Shown here: positions 9,688 to 17,728 of the stretch, piece by piece
Layout of the letters: each line of letters begins with the position of its first letter
How positions within the stretch are numbered: the stretch's first letter is position 1
Assembly (NCBI RefSeq): GCF_034047335.1
Contig: NZ_CP139137.1
Span: forward strand, 1,240,001-1,304,000
DNA from: Chryseobacterium sp. JJR-5R
GTDB lineage: Bacteria; Bacteroidota; Bacteroidia; Flavobacteriales; Weeksellaceae
DNA length: 64,000 nt
Reading direction: 5' to 3'
The notes under the pieces: generated by a model
What the model was told of the DNA's origin: nothing
Seen by the model: the letters and a program-made list of their open reading frames with translations, nothing else
Database searches by the model: none
Translations under genes and position numbers: made by a program

Positions 9688-10800
9688 GTGATTAACAACG
9701 ACCATATAAAAGAAACCCAGGCAAGAATCGATGACCTGTACAAATATCTTCAGATTGAAAAAAAGAAGATTGAAATTGCCAATGATGATGAAAAAACCGC
9801 CGCGCCGGAATTTTGGGACAACCCTAAAACCGCGGAAGTATTTTTGAAGCAGCTCCGTTCCAAGAAAAAATGGGTGGAAGCCTATGACGAGATCAATACC
9901 CAGTTTGAAGATATACAGGTTTTGGTTGAATTTGCCAGGGAAGACCCGGATTCTGAGAAAGAACTGGATGAAAATTTCCCTAAGCTGCTAGAAAAGATTG
10001 ATGACCTTGAGTTTAAAAACATGCTTTCCAACGAAGGTGATGAGCTGTCTGCCGTACTGCAAATTACAGCCGGAGCGGGAGGGACGGAAAGTTGCGACTG
10101 GGCTTCCATGCTGATGAGGATGTACACGATGTGGGCGGAAAAGCAGGGCTATAAAATCCGTGAGCTGAATTTTCAGGAAGGTGATGTGGCCGGCATCAAA
10201 ACGGTAACCATGGAAATTGAAGGTGAATTTGCCTTCGGATATCTGAGAGGGGAGAACGGCGTACACAGGCTGGTAAGGATTTCGCCTTTCGATTCCAATG
10301 CCAAACGCCATACGAGCTTTGTTTCCGTATATGTGTATCCGCTGGTGGACGATACCATTGAAATCAACATCAATCCTGCCGATATTTCATTTGAAACGAT
10401 GAGGTCTTCCGGAGCGGGAGGGCAGAACGTAAACAAGGTGGAAACCGCCGTACGTCTGCGCCACGCGCCGACAGGGATTATCATTGAAAACTCAGAATCG
10501 CGTTCCCAGCTTCAGAATAAAGAAAAAGCTATGCAGCTTCTCCGTTCCAGATTATACGAAATGGAACTGGAAGAGCGCCTGAAAGCCCGTAACGAAATTG
10601 AAGCTGGCAAGATGAAAATAGAGTGGGGAAGCCAGATCAGAAACTACGTTATGCATCCTTACAAACTGGTAAAAGATGTCAGGTCCGGATTTGAGACATC
10701 GGATGTGGATTCTGTGATGAACGGAAATCTCACCCCGTTCCTCAAAGCGTTTCTGATGGCTGACGGGACGGCGGTTTCCGATGATGACATGGAGCTGTAA
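9688..10800 (+). CDS. prfB: Peptide chain release factor 2
   Basis: The 370-residue protein recognises UAA and UGA stop codons and triggers peptide release on the ribosome. The stop-codon motif region reads [15 protein letters not shown] and contains SPF, the RF2 tripeptide; the catalytic GGQ is in [15 protein letters not shown]. The start is a GTG at 9688; in-frame ATGs further in would delete conserved helices. Many bacterial RF2 genes carry an in-frame UGA near codon 25 that needs a programmed +1 frameshift. Here the equivalent place ([10 protein letters not shown]) is read straight through as CTT CAG, with no UGA, so that autoregulatory device is absent. It is flanked by the AAA ATPase and a DedA gene in the same direction. 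Confidence 0.97.
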   Translation: MINNDHIKETQARIDDLYKYLQIEKKKIEIANDDEKTAAPEFWDNPKTAEVFLKQLRSKKKWVEAYDEINTQFEDIQVLVEFAREDPDSEKELDENFPKLLEKIDDLEFKNMLSNEGDELSAVLQITAGAGGTESCDWASMLMRMYTMWAEKQGYKIRELNFQEGDVAGIKTVTMEIEGEFAFGYLRGENGVHRLVRISPFDSNAKRHTSFVSVYVYPLVDDTIEININPADISFETMRSSGAGGQNVNKVETAVRLRHAPTGIIIENSESRSQLQNKEKAMQLLRSRLYEMELEERLKARNEIEAGKMKIEWGSQIRNYVMHPYKLVKDVRSGFETSDVDSVMNGNLTPFLKAFLMADGTAVSDDDMEL

Positions 10801-10885
10801 AAGTCATATTTAAATTTAGTTAAAATCTTATAATAAATTTCCTTTTGATCTTTATTAAGCTTATTTTTGTTGCTTATCAAAGTGT

Positions 10886-11593
10886 ATGGAAGATTTCAAT
10901 AACTGGAAAGATTTATTAAATCCGGAATTTTATATAGACAACGGCGGTTTTTGGTTGATTTTATTTATCATTTTTGCTGAAACCGGCCTGTTTATTGGGT
11001 TTTTTCTTCCCGGAGACTCTTTGCTTTTCGTATCGGGGATTTATGCGGTTAAGATCATTGCAGAGACTTTCGGGTCTACGGGCAGCGATTTTTTAGATAC
11101 CACGATCCTGGCTTCATGTGTGGCCGTTGCCGCCATTATCGGTAATGAAGTGGGCTATTATTTCGGGCGCAAAGCCGGACCGGCCCTGTACAGAAAGAAA
11201 GACACCATGCTGTTCAAGAAAAAGTACCTGTACCAGGCGCATGATTTCTTTGAGAAAAACGGTGCCCTCGCGATCATCATGGCAAGGTTCTTACCGGTAG
11301 TAAGGACATTCACGCCCATCGTGGCAGGTATCGTGAGGATGGATAAAAAAGAGTTCCTCAGAGACAATATCATCGGAGCGGTACTGTGGTCGTTTATACT
11401 GATCTTTGCGGGACACTACCTGGATAAACTGTTCATGGACCAGTTTCAGATCGACCTTAAAAAGAAACTGGAACTGATTATCATCGTTATTGTTCTGATA
11501 ACTACAGTACCGATAATCATCAAATTCCTTTTCGGGAAAAAAGAAGATTTTTCCAAGTATGAAAACCACAATTTTGACGAGGATAATAAATAA
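10886..11593 (+). CDS. DedA family membrane protein
   Basis: The 235-residue protein belongs to the DedA/VTT family of inner-membrane proteins linked to lipid flipping and membrane homeostasis. It shows the family motif run: FxxAETGLFIGFFLPGDSLLF near residues 33-53, a GNEVGYYFGRKAG segment (about 89-101), FFEKNGALAIIMARFLPVVRTFTPIVAG (about 122-149), and terminal helices. The acidic residue in the first motif and the FLPxVRTxxP arginine are the residues usually needed for function. It starts 85 bases after prfB and ends in a terminator. Substrate specificity is not readable from sequence. Confidence 0.93.
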   Translation: MEDFNNWKDLLNPEFYIDNGGFWLILFIIFAETGLFIGFFLPGDSLLFVSGIYAVKIIAETFGSTGSDFLDTTILASCVAVAAIIGNEVGYYFGRKAGPALYRKKDTMLFKKKYLYQAHDFFEKNGALAIIMARFLPVVRTFTPIVAGIVRMDKKEFLRDNIIGAVLWSFILIFAGHYLDKLFMDQFQIDLKKKLELIIIVIVLITTVPIIIKFLFGKKEDFSKYENHNFDEDNK

Positions 11594-11618
11594 GGATACG
11601 TTAGATAACAATAGAAAT

Positions 11619-11649
11619 AACCTGCTTTGAAAAGCAGGTTATTTTTTTG
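11619..11649 (+). terminator. Intrinsic terminator after the DedA gene
   Basis: AACCTGCTT and AAGCAGGTT (11619-11640) form a short-loop hairpin followed by a T run. Confidence 0.8.
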
Positions 11650-11735
11650 ATAATAATATCACTTTAAATTAATGATTGGATTTTCTTTTGTCAGAATAAC
11701 ATAAGCCTGAAAAATAATCTATAACATCTAACTTC

Positions 11736-12608
11736 TCAATTTTTAATCCATTCTAAAATATTGGGATAAATAATGCTGTCTCTTTTCCTTTTACTGAAAA
11801 ACCGCGGTACATGCCCGGTTCTCTCCATATAAATGAATCTGTGCGGAACGTTCTGCGCAGTTAATACCGAATCCAGGGCCAATCCCTGTTTCCGGTTTAC
11901 CAGAAAATCGGTTGTGCCCTGGAAAAACAAGGTTGGGACAGGGGAAACATTGTAAATCGGGCTTGCTTTTCTGAACTCTTCAGACAGGTCCTGACGGTGA
12001 AATTTCTCGCCGACCATTTTCTGGATCGTAGGGGAAGAATATTTGGAATAAAAAGAATTCAGGTATTCCGGGGAGTAAAAATCAGTCGGGCCGCTCAGGG
12101 AAATAATTTTTTTTATCTGATCCGGATGCCGGTATCCGTACAGCAGAGAAAGGTGACCGCCGGAGCTTTCTCCCAGAATAATATAATTGTCCGGCTGAAG
12201 GCCGGCTTTCCCTGCCAGTTCATTGAACTTCGCAATCACAGACTGAATGTCTTCAAGCTGCTGTCTGTAGGTGATCTTTTTTGGTTTTGAAACCAGCCTG
12301 TAATTCATATTAATGCTCGGGATGTTATTCTTGAAAAGCATTTTCTGAACCTGGATCATGTGTTCTTTCTTTCCCAGTGTCCAGGCGCCGCCATGGACAA
12401 TGAGTACAACCGGAGCATCTTTGGCATAATCAGACGGAAGAAAAACATCCATCTTCTGTTTTTTATGCTCTCCGTATTTCAGGTTATAGATTTTCTGTTC
12501 ATTCTCTGTTCCTACCCAGACTTTGAATTTCCTTGTATTGCATGAATTGAGGACAAAGCCAATTAAGCCTAAAACAAAGAAATGGTATTTGAGAATCAGC
12601 TTTTTCAT
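11736..12608 (-). CDS. Alpha/beta hydrolase (esterase-like) lipoprotein
   Basis: The product is a secreted or lipid-anchored alpha/beta hydrolase of the BD-FAE/esterase type. From the ATG at 12608 the N-terminus is MKKLILKYHFFVLGLIGFVLNSC, a lipoprotein signal with a lipobox Cys; a longer frame to 12650 only adds residues before this signal. The oxyanion motif HGGAW and the nucleophile motif GESSGG (Ser) are present; the likely acid is Asp in FFQGTTDFLVN and the catalytic His is in ERTGHVPRFF. This matches small acyl-ester hydrolases such as carboxylesterases or arylformamidase-like enzymes, so the exact substrate is open. It is a single gene on the minus strand. Confidence 0.88.
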   Translation of the reverse strand: MKKLILKYHFFVLGLIGFVLNSCNTRKFKVWVGTENEQKIYNLKYGEHKKQKMDVFLPSDYAKDAPVVLIVHGGAWTLGKKEHMIQVQKMLFKNNIPSINMNYRLVSKPKKITYRQQLEDIQSVIAKFNELAGKAGLQPDNYIILGESSGGHLSLLYGYRHPDQIKKIISLSGPTDFYSPEYLNSFYSKYSSPTIQKMVGEKFHRQDLSEEFRKASPIYNVSPVPTLFFQGTTDFLVNRKQGLALDSVLTAQNVPHRFIYMERTGHVPRFFSKRKRDSIIYPNILEWIKN

Positions 12609-12650
12609 AGAATAAATGTACATAAAATTAGGGTTGTAATTAAATCTCAA

Positions 12651-13319
12651 CAGATGATTTTTAGCATCATTCTGCGTTCAGGAAAAGAATTTATCATTTG
12701 AATTCATGTAAAATAAAGTCCGGATCACAGAAGCACAGTCATTAGAGTACAAGATAAAAAAGCCTTTCTTTTCCCTTATCTGTAAGCATTGCTGCGCCTA
12801 TTCCCCACACTTCCTTCATGCCTGAATCAGTGTTTAGATCCAGTCTCAGCAGGGCCTTAGATCGATAATATTAATTTCATAAGCCGCTTCATCTACTATA
12901 TCGGCAACAGGTGCAACTGATGTTATCTGCAGCCGCTGCTTCATGCGGATTTTTCAGTAATAGTTTTAGGTGAAGTATAATCTAGGGCGGTCATCTTTTT
13001 TACCGGATTTAATAAATCCAGAACATATCAGGTCTGTGAAAAAGAAGAACACGAAATCAGTAACACAAACTGTAAGAAATTTATTTAGGTCTCTTTTTTG
13101 ATAAGTGAATACCTTGAACATTAAACCTTTGATTATATATTGTTTCACAGGACAGTATTTAACAGGTGTTGAGATCAGTAATCAATGGAAGAAATTCTGA
13201 ACGCATATGTAACCAGGAACTTATTTTGATTTCTTTTAAAACCTTATATAATCATTCAATAAGTCGAATTAAATAATTATTTTTGCTTTTAACAATTATT
13301 AAAAAAATATTAAAAATTT
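12651..13319. other. Intergenic region with possible decayed coding sequence
   Basis: This 670-base stretch holds no intact gene I can support. On the minus strand between 12944 and 12742 there are two protein-like pieces in different frames: one starts MKQRLQITSVAPVADIVDE, and the other reads KALLRLDLNTDSGMKEVWG and ends at a TAA at 12742-12744. Joined by a frameshift near 12860 they would make a chain of about 65 residues, which could be the remnant of a lost gene. A minus-strand frame at 12966-13148 is rich in Phe and looks non-coding. A TATTTTTG box for the next gene is at 13278-13285. Confidence 0.35.
13278..13285 (+). promoter_or_regulatory. Candidate -7 box (TATTTTTG) for the DUF808 gene
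   Basis: Exact TANNTTTG match 34 bases before the start codon. No clear TTG at -33. Confidence 0.4.
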
Positions 13320-14216
13320 ATGGCATCTGGTTTTTTTGCAATTTTGGATGATATCGCTGCTTTGATGGACGACGTAGCGGTTACCAGTAAAATAGCTACA
13401 CAAAAAACGGCAGGCATCCTTGGTGACGACCTTGCGGTAAATGCTGAAAAAGCAACAGGTTTCCTCGCTTCGAGAGAGATACCGGTACTGTGGGCCATTA
13501 CAAAGGGTTCCTTCATTAACAAATTAATCATCCTGCCGGTTGTATTTCTACTGAACTGGCTGTATGAACCGGCCATTAATTATGTGCTGATTCTGGGAGG
13601 ATTGTACCTTGCCTTCGAAGGGGTTGAAAAAATCATAGAATTCCTGTTTCACCGTGAAAAAAAAGGCCATGAGGTGGTGGAAGAAGTTAAAGAAGAAGGC
13701 CAGACCCCTGAAGAAATAGAAAAAACAAAAGTGAAATCAGCCATTACCACGGATTTTATCCTGTCCATTGAGATTGTCATTATTGCGTTGGGAACGGTGC
13801 TGGAAGAAAAGCACCCTTTTATTACACAGATTTTAGTAACGAGCCTGGTGGCATTCATAGCTACGGTGGGAGTGTACGGAATTGTTGCCCTGATCGTAAG
13901 AATGGATGATGCCGGATTTAAGCTGATTAAAAAGAGCAATGACAAAGGATTCTTCGGAAAGCTGGGCCATTTGCTGGTAAAGGCTTTACCGATTGTCATC
14001 AAGGCACTGGGCGTCATCGGCACCATTGCTTTAATTATGGTGGCAGGCGGGATTTTTGCGCACAGGATCGATTATTTCCACCATATTTTGCCATCATGGT
14101 CTTCCAGTAAAACCCTGACTGTCCTGAAAGAAGTGATACTGGGACTGGCAGGAGGATTGATCGCCGTTGCTCTTTTCACCATCGGAAAGAAAATCTACAG
14201 CTTGGTACGCGGATAA
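13320..14216 (+). CDS. DUF808 (YedI-type) inner-membrane protein
   Basis: The 298-residue protein matches the DUF808 family: the N-terminus MASGFFAILDDIAALMDDVA and the following KTAGILGDDLAVNAEKATG are the family signature. About six membrane helices follow, split by a charged cytosolic loop (HREKKGHEVVEEVKEEGQTPEEIEKTKVKS, stated here as a region near residues 112-142). The molecular function of the family is not established. It is a single-gene unit with a terminator of unusual length directly downstream. The ATG at 13320 fits the conserved N-terminus exactly. Confidence 0.92.
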   Translation: MASGFFAILDDIAALMDDVAVTSKIATQKTAGILGDDLAVNAEKATGFLASREIPVLWAITKGSFINKLIILPVVFLLNWLYEPAINYVLILGGLYLAFEGVEKIIEFLFHREKKGHEVVEEVKEEGQTPEEIEKTKVKSAITTDFILSIEIVIIALGTVLEEKHPFITQILVTSLVAFIATVGVYGIVALIVRMDDAGFKLIKKSNDKGFFGKLGHLLVKALPIVIKALGVIGTIALIMVAGGIFAHRIDYFHHILPSWSSSKTLTVLKEVILGLAGGLIAVALFTIGKKIYSLVRG

Positions 14217-14263
14217 TGAAATCAGATTAAATCATTAATTATTCATTTGGATTAAAATAACAG

Positions 14264-14310
14264 AAGCTTATGAATGCATCAGGAAAATCCTGCATTCATA
14301 AGCTTTTTTT
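14264..14310 (+). terminator. Strong intrinsic terminator after the DUF808 gene
   Basis: A perfect 15-bp stem (14264-14278 with 14291-14305) plus a possible inner AGGA/TCCT pairing is followed by a T run. The convergent gene ends at 14391, so it may also stop transcription from the other side. Confidence 0.85.
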
Positions 14311-14390
14311 GTGTAACGTTGTGAACAGGAATGTTTACTGTTCCTGCTTTTATTACCTTTGTGAACCGCTTTATCGTATTGACGAATCTG

Positions 14391-15086
14391 TTACTTTATA
14401 GATTCGTCTATAGAAAGATTATTGACATATGCCAATTTGATAGGTGTCGCATCAACAAACTCCGAATGGTTAAGGTCAATGTTTTCCTCTGTTTTTAATT
14501 TCTCATAAAAACTCAGGATTTTCCTTTTGTGGCTGCTGTTCCTGATGTAGTTATTAAAAAAAAGTTCTGCGGTTTCTTTATCTGAACAGCATAACAGAAA
14601 ATCAATCGGGCTTAAGGAATCTTCACAATGCATATTGAATCTTGTTCCGTTATTTTTAAGAAATTCGATGGCGTTTTCCCTGGAACTGAACACTTCAAAT
14701 ATGGGAAGTACATATTTTTTAATGCTGGCTGCAATCTCATTTACCGACTTTTCAAAACCCAGTCCGGCAACATTCCATTTTTTCCATGTATTGTAAGGCG
14801 TAATATAGCCGAGATGGCTTCCGTAAATTACCCCGTTGCTGAATTTATTGCCGGTATGTGTAATCTGCCATTTCTTTAAGGCTTTAGAATAAATGACAAT
14901 ATCGGGAATAACCATGATATGGGAAGAAAAGTTTCTGAAATCACTTTGAAAAGTGATCTCAAAGAAAATGTCTTTATCTGCCGAGATCTTTTTTAGCCTC
15001 TGCCCGTTTTTGTATTTTTCAAAACCTTCAAGTTGGTCAGCTACTGCGTGGCATGCGTTTAAAAATATCGTTTTTGTATCCATCAT
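14391..15086 (-). CDS. Hypothetical protein, DUF4304-like N-terminus
   Basis: The 231-residue protein has no signal peptide or membrane helix. The first 110 residues (KTIFLNACHAVADQLEGF, then KKISADKDIFFEITFQS and HIMVIPDIVIYS) resemble the DUF4304-type fold used in several uncharacterised cytosolic proteins, but I hold that match loosely. The C-terminal half is charged and helical. A candidate -7 box TATATTTG lies at 15119-15112, 26 bases upstream. Its downstream neighbour converges from the plus strand, and the upstream neighbour is a small lipoprotein in the same direction. No function is proposed. Confidence 0.75.
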   Translation of the reverse strand: MMDTKTIFLNACHAVADQLEGFEKYKNGQRLKKISADKDIFFEITFQSDFRNFSSHIMVIPDIVIYSKALKKWQITHTGNKFSNGVIYGSHLGYITPYNTWKKWNVAGLGFEKSVNEIAASIKKYVLPIFEVFSSRENAIEFLKNNGTRFNMHCEDSLSPIDFLLCCSDKETAELFFNNYIRNSSHKRKILSFYEKLKTEENIDLNHSEFVDATPIKLAYVNNLSIDESIK

Positions 15087-15164
15087 TTCCGTCAGTATCT
15101 TGGTGCTTGGGCAAATATAAATTAATATTTACGGATAATAAAGGCGCTAAGGAAAAGATGTAAC

Positions 15165-15617
15165 TTAGAATGCTCCGCAGTAATCTCTCACATTTTTATC
15201 AAACGCGTAAAATATGGCCAGATCATTCAGCTGTTTTTCGGTAAGGTTGATTTGTTTTGAAAATCCGGCGTGGGCAGCATCAAAAGCTTCATCATGCAAC
15301 TTGGTAAATTCAGGCTGCATTTCGGTCCCAGGATATTCTGCTCGTGCAACATCATAGTATGAATCATCAATTTCGTATGCTCTTTTTATAAAATCGCAGT
15401 AACTCAATGCCCTCTTATCAAGTGAATCCAGAAGGGCAGCCAGTTTTTCCTTATCATTCTTATGTTTTAACTGCGGTAAAATTTCTTTACGGAACTGATC
15501 GTTCGGTAAAATGTATTGTTTTGTTTCAGCAATATTTTTTTCAGCAGCTGATTTCATCTTTTCATTCCGACAGGAAATCAGTGATAACAGCAGGAAGACA
15601 GATACGGTTTTCTTCAT
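15165..15617 (-). CDS. Small hypothetical lipoprotein
   Basis: The 150-residue product begins MKKTVSVFLLLSLISCRNEK, a typical lipoprotein signal with the cleavage-site Cys at residue 16. The mature part is helical and charged, with an F-x-x-E-I-L-P-Q-L-K-H-K segment and a C-terminal YAFDKNVRDYCGAF. No family is recognised. A -7 box TAACTTTG lies at 15642-15635 on the minus strand, 17 bases before the start. It probably forms its own transcript or a short unit with the following gene. Confidence 0.75.
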   Translation of the reverse strand: MKKTVSVFLLLSLISCRNEKMKSAAEKNIAETKQYILPNDQFRKEILPQLKHKNDKEKLAALLDSLDKRALSYCDFIKRAYEIDDSYYDVARAEYPGTEMQPEFTKLHDEAFDAAHAGFSKQINLTEKQLNDLAIFYAFDKNVRDYCGAF

Positions 15618-15660
15618 GGCTTGATTATTTGCTTCAAAGTTAAACCGGAGAACAGTCCAT

Positions 15661-15690
15661 AAAAAAAGGATTCCCGTAAGAATCCTTTAT
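15661..15690 (-). terminator. Intrinsic terminator of grpE-dnaJ
   Basis: On the minus strand AAGGATTC and GAATCCTT pair around a short loop and are followed by seven T. It lies just after the dnaJ stop codon. Confidence 0.8.
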
Positions 15691-15693
15691 ATT

Positions 15694-16818
15694 TTAGTTG
15701 AACAAATCTTTCACTTTATCAAAGAACGTTTTTTCTTTTCCGGAAGGTTCTGCAACCATTTCTCCGCTGCTCATCTGCTTTTCAAAAAAGTCTTTTTGTT
15801 CTTTCGTCAGCTGCTGCGGGGTCCATACATTAATGTGGATGAACATATCGCCTTTTCCATAGCTGTCGATGCTTGGAAGGCCTTTCCCGGCAAGTCTTAA
15901 AATCTTTCCGGACTGGGTTCCCGTATCAATGGTGATTTTTACTTTTCCTCCTACCGTAGGTACTTCCTTCTTGGTTCCCAATGCGGCTTCGGCAAATGAG
16001 ATGTAGAGTTCCTGGTGAAGGTTGTCACCTTCTCTTTTGATGGTTTTATCAATTTCCTCTTCAATAATCACCAAAAGGTCTCCCGGAATCCCTCCGAAGG
16101 GCGCGTCGTTTCCTTTTCCCCTTACATTAAGCTGGATCCCGTCTCTTGCCCCTGCCGGAATATTGATTGAGATTTCCTCTTCATCTTTTATCAGGCCCTG
16201 TGCATTGGCACCTGCTGGAATTTTATCCGCCACTTTCCCGATTCCCTGGCAGGTTCCGCAGGTCGTCTGGGTCTGCATCTGCCCGAACATCGTATTCATC
16301 ACTTTCAGCTGGACTCCGGAACCGCCGCAGGTAGGGCAGGTTTTTGAAGTGGCGCCTTCTGCCATCTTCATTTTTCTGACCTTGATGGTTTTCTGTGTCC
16401 CGTTTACCATTTCTTCAAGGTTCAGCTTGATGCGGATTCTTAAATTAGAGCCTTTCACCTGCTGACGGCCGCCGCCACCGCCGAATCCACCGAAACCGCC
16501 GCCGCCGCCGAAAATGTCACCGAACTGGCTGAAGATATCTTCCATGTTCATTCCGCCGCCGAAACCTCCGCCGCCGCCAAAGCCGCCGTTTCCGCCAACG
16601 CCTGCATGGCCGAACTGGTCATACCGTGCACGTTTCTGCTCGTCGCTCAGCACTTCATAAGCTTCTGCCGCTTCCTTGAACTTATCTTCCGCCTCCTTAT
16701 CACCCGGGTTTTTATCAGGGTGGAATTTGATGGCCATTTTACGGTATGCTTTCTTTATTTCGTCGGCTGATGCAGATTTGCTGATTTCAAGAACCTCGTA
16801 ATAATCTCTTTTTGACAT
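15694..16818 (-). CDS. dnaJ: Molecular chaperone DnaJ
   Basis: The 374-residue DnaJ stimulates DnaK ATP hydrolysis and delivers unfolded clients. The J domain fills residues 1-70 with the HPD motif in [11 protein letters not shown] Gly/Phe-rich stretch (about 72-118) follows. The zinc region has only two CXXCXGXG motifs (CPTCGGSG and CGTCQGIG) instead of the four of E. coli DnaJ, a reduced form I recall from other flavobacteria. The client-binding beta domains and dimerisation tail are complete ([21 protein letters not shown]). It lies downstream of grpE, with an 80-base gap carrying a long hairpin. Confidence 0.97.
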   Translation of the reverse strand: MSKRDYYEVLEISKSASADEIKKAYRKMAIKFHPDKNPGDKEAEDKFKEAAEAYEVLSDEQKRARYDQFGHAGVGGNGGFGGGGGFGGGMNMEDIFSQFGDIFGGGGGFGGFGGGGGRQQVKGSNLRIRIKLNLEEMVNGTQKTIKVRKMKMAEGATSKTCPTCGGSGVQLKVMNTMFGQMQTQTTCGTCQGIGKVADKIPAGANAQGLIKDEEEISINIPAGARDGIQLNVRGKGNDAPFGGIPGDLLVIIEEEIDKTIKREGDNLHQELYISFAEAALGTKKEVPTVGGKVKITIDTGTQSGKILRLAGKGLPSIDSYGKGDMFIHINVWTPQQLTKEQKDFFEKQMSSGEMVAEPSGKEKTFFDKVKDLFN

Positions 16819-16839
16819 GTTGTTATATGAGTAATTGAT

Positions 16840-16888
16840 AATGGGTAATCCTCAATAATCAGTTTTTGAATATCATGGATTACCCATT
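16840..16888. repeat. Perfect 12-bp inverted repeat between grpE and dnaJ
   Basis: The arms at 16840-16851 and 16877-16888 are perfectly complementary with a 25-nt loop. No T run follows on either strand, so it does not look like an intrinsic terminator; it could be an mRNA processing or stability hairpin within the grpE-dnaJ transcript. Confidence 0.7.
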
Positions 16889-16898
16889 GCGTATGTTT

Positions 16899-17435
16899 TT
16901 AATTTCCGGTTACTACTTTAGCAAAACGGATTACTTTATCTCCTAAGGTATAACCTGTTTCAATAACATCCACGATCTTGCCTTTCAAATCTTCTGACGG
17001 TGCAGGAATCTGCGTAATCGCTTCATGGAAATCCACATTAAAGCTGTCTCCGGCTCTTACTTCCATGATTTTTAAACCTTTCTCAGTCAGTTTGCTCTTG
17101 AATTTATTGTAGATCAGTTCAACCCCCTGAAGGTCTGCAGGGTTTCCGTTTTTGGCAATTTCCTTCAGTGCTCTTTCAAAGTCATCCAAAACCCCAAGCA
17201 TGGAAACCATCATGTCCTGATTGGCATACTGGAAGAACTCCATCTTTTCTTTTGACGTCCTTTTCTTATAATTTTCAAATTCAGCATACAGCCTGATGTA
17301 ACGGTCTTTTTCTTCTGCCAAAAGTTCCTCGGCAGAGGGCTTTTCTGTCACTTTGTCTTCTAATACAGCTTCATTCTGAATATTTGTTTCTTCCTGATTA
17401 TTGATGCTTTCTTCGTTAATATCCTGGTTTTCCAT
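16899..17435 (-). CDS. grpE: Nucleotide exchange factor GrpE
   Basis: The 178-residue GrpE releases ADP from DnaK. An acidic disordered N-terminus (about residues 1-35) leads into the long dimerising helix, which contains RLYAEFENYKKRTSKEK (about 49-65), then the C-terminal beta domain with GDSFNVDFHEAITQIPAP and the final VIRFAKVVTGN. The length is typical. It is followed by dnaJ on the same strand, the usual flavobacterial order; dnaK is not in this window. Confidence 0.96.
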   Translation of the reverse strand: MENQDINEESINNQEETNIQNEAVLEDKVTEKPSAEELLAEEKDRYIRLYAEFENYKKRTSKEKMEFFQYANQDMMVSMLGVLDDFERALKEIAKNGNPADLQGVELIYNKFKSKLTEKGLKIMEVRAGDSFNVDFHEAITQIPAPSEDLKGKIVDVIETGYTLGDKVIRFAKVVTGN

Positions 17436-17582
17436 AATTCAATATTTATTTTCCATAGTATTCACAAACATGCTGCCAAATAAAAAATCAGGACATTTAG
17501 GCATAAAATCGTATTGGAACCTTCTTATATGCATTATGGACAGGAAAATGGACGATTGCTTAGCAGAAAATTGAGTAAATCA

Positions 17583-17680
17583 GGAGCTGTTTCGCGCTAT
17601 CCACTCATACGCCTCGCACAGCCGCTTTTTCCATCGCCTGCTGTGGGGTAACCGTTTCTATCGCGGCTAGGGTAGCTGCC
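17583..17680. repeat. Possible dispersed extragenic repeat between grpE and the Nramp gene
   Basis: This GC-richer 98-base stretch in AT-rich DNA has ends that partly mirror each other: GGAGCTGTTTCGCGCTATCC at 17583-17602 and a CGCGGCTAGGGTAGCT segment near 17662-17677. It resembles, from memory, short repeated intergenic elements of Bacteroidota that carry GCTATCC and GGCTAGG ends. It has no gene of its own; a 37-codon frame (17718-17605, minus) overlaps it. A copy-number search would settle this. Confidence 0.4.
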
Positions 17681-17728
17681 ATTTTAATAGCTTTCAGGTA
17701 TTTACATACAATTTTCATATCTACTTAA

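Noticed and set aside
12966-13148. A 60-codon minus-strand frame rich in Phe and Lys
   Set aside because: Composition of AT-rich non-coding DNA, no helix or motif pattern, no promoter and no neighbour that would use it.
17605-17718. A 37-codon minus-strand frame (MKIVCKYLKAIKMAATLAAI...) directly after the Nramp gene
   Set aside because: It overlaps the repeat-like block at 17583-17680, so a coding call is weaker than the repeat explanation; no family and no independent support.
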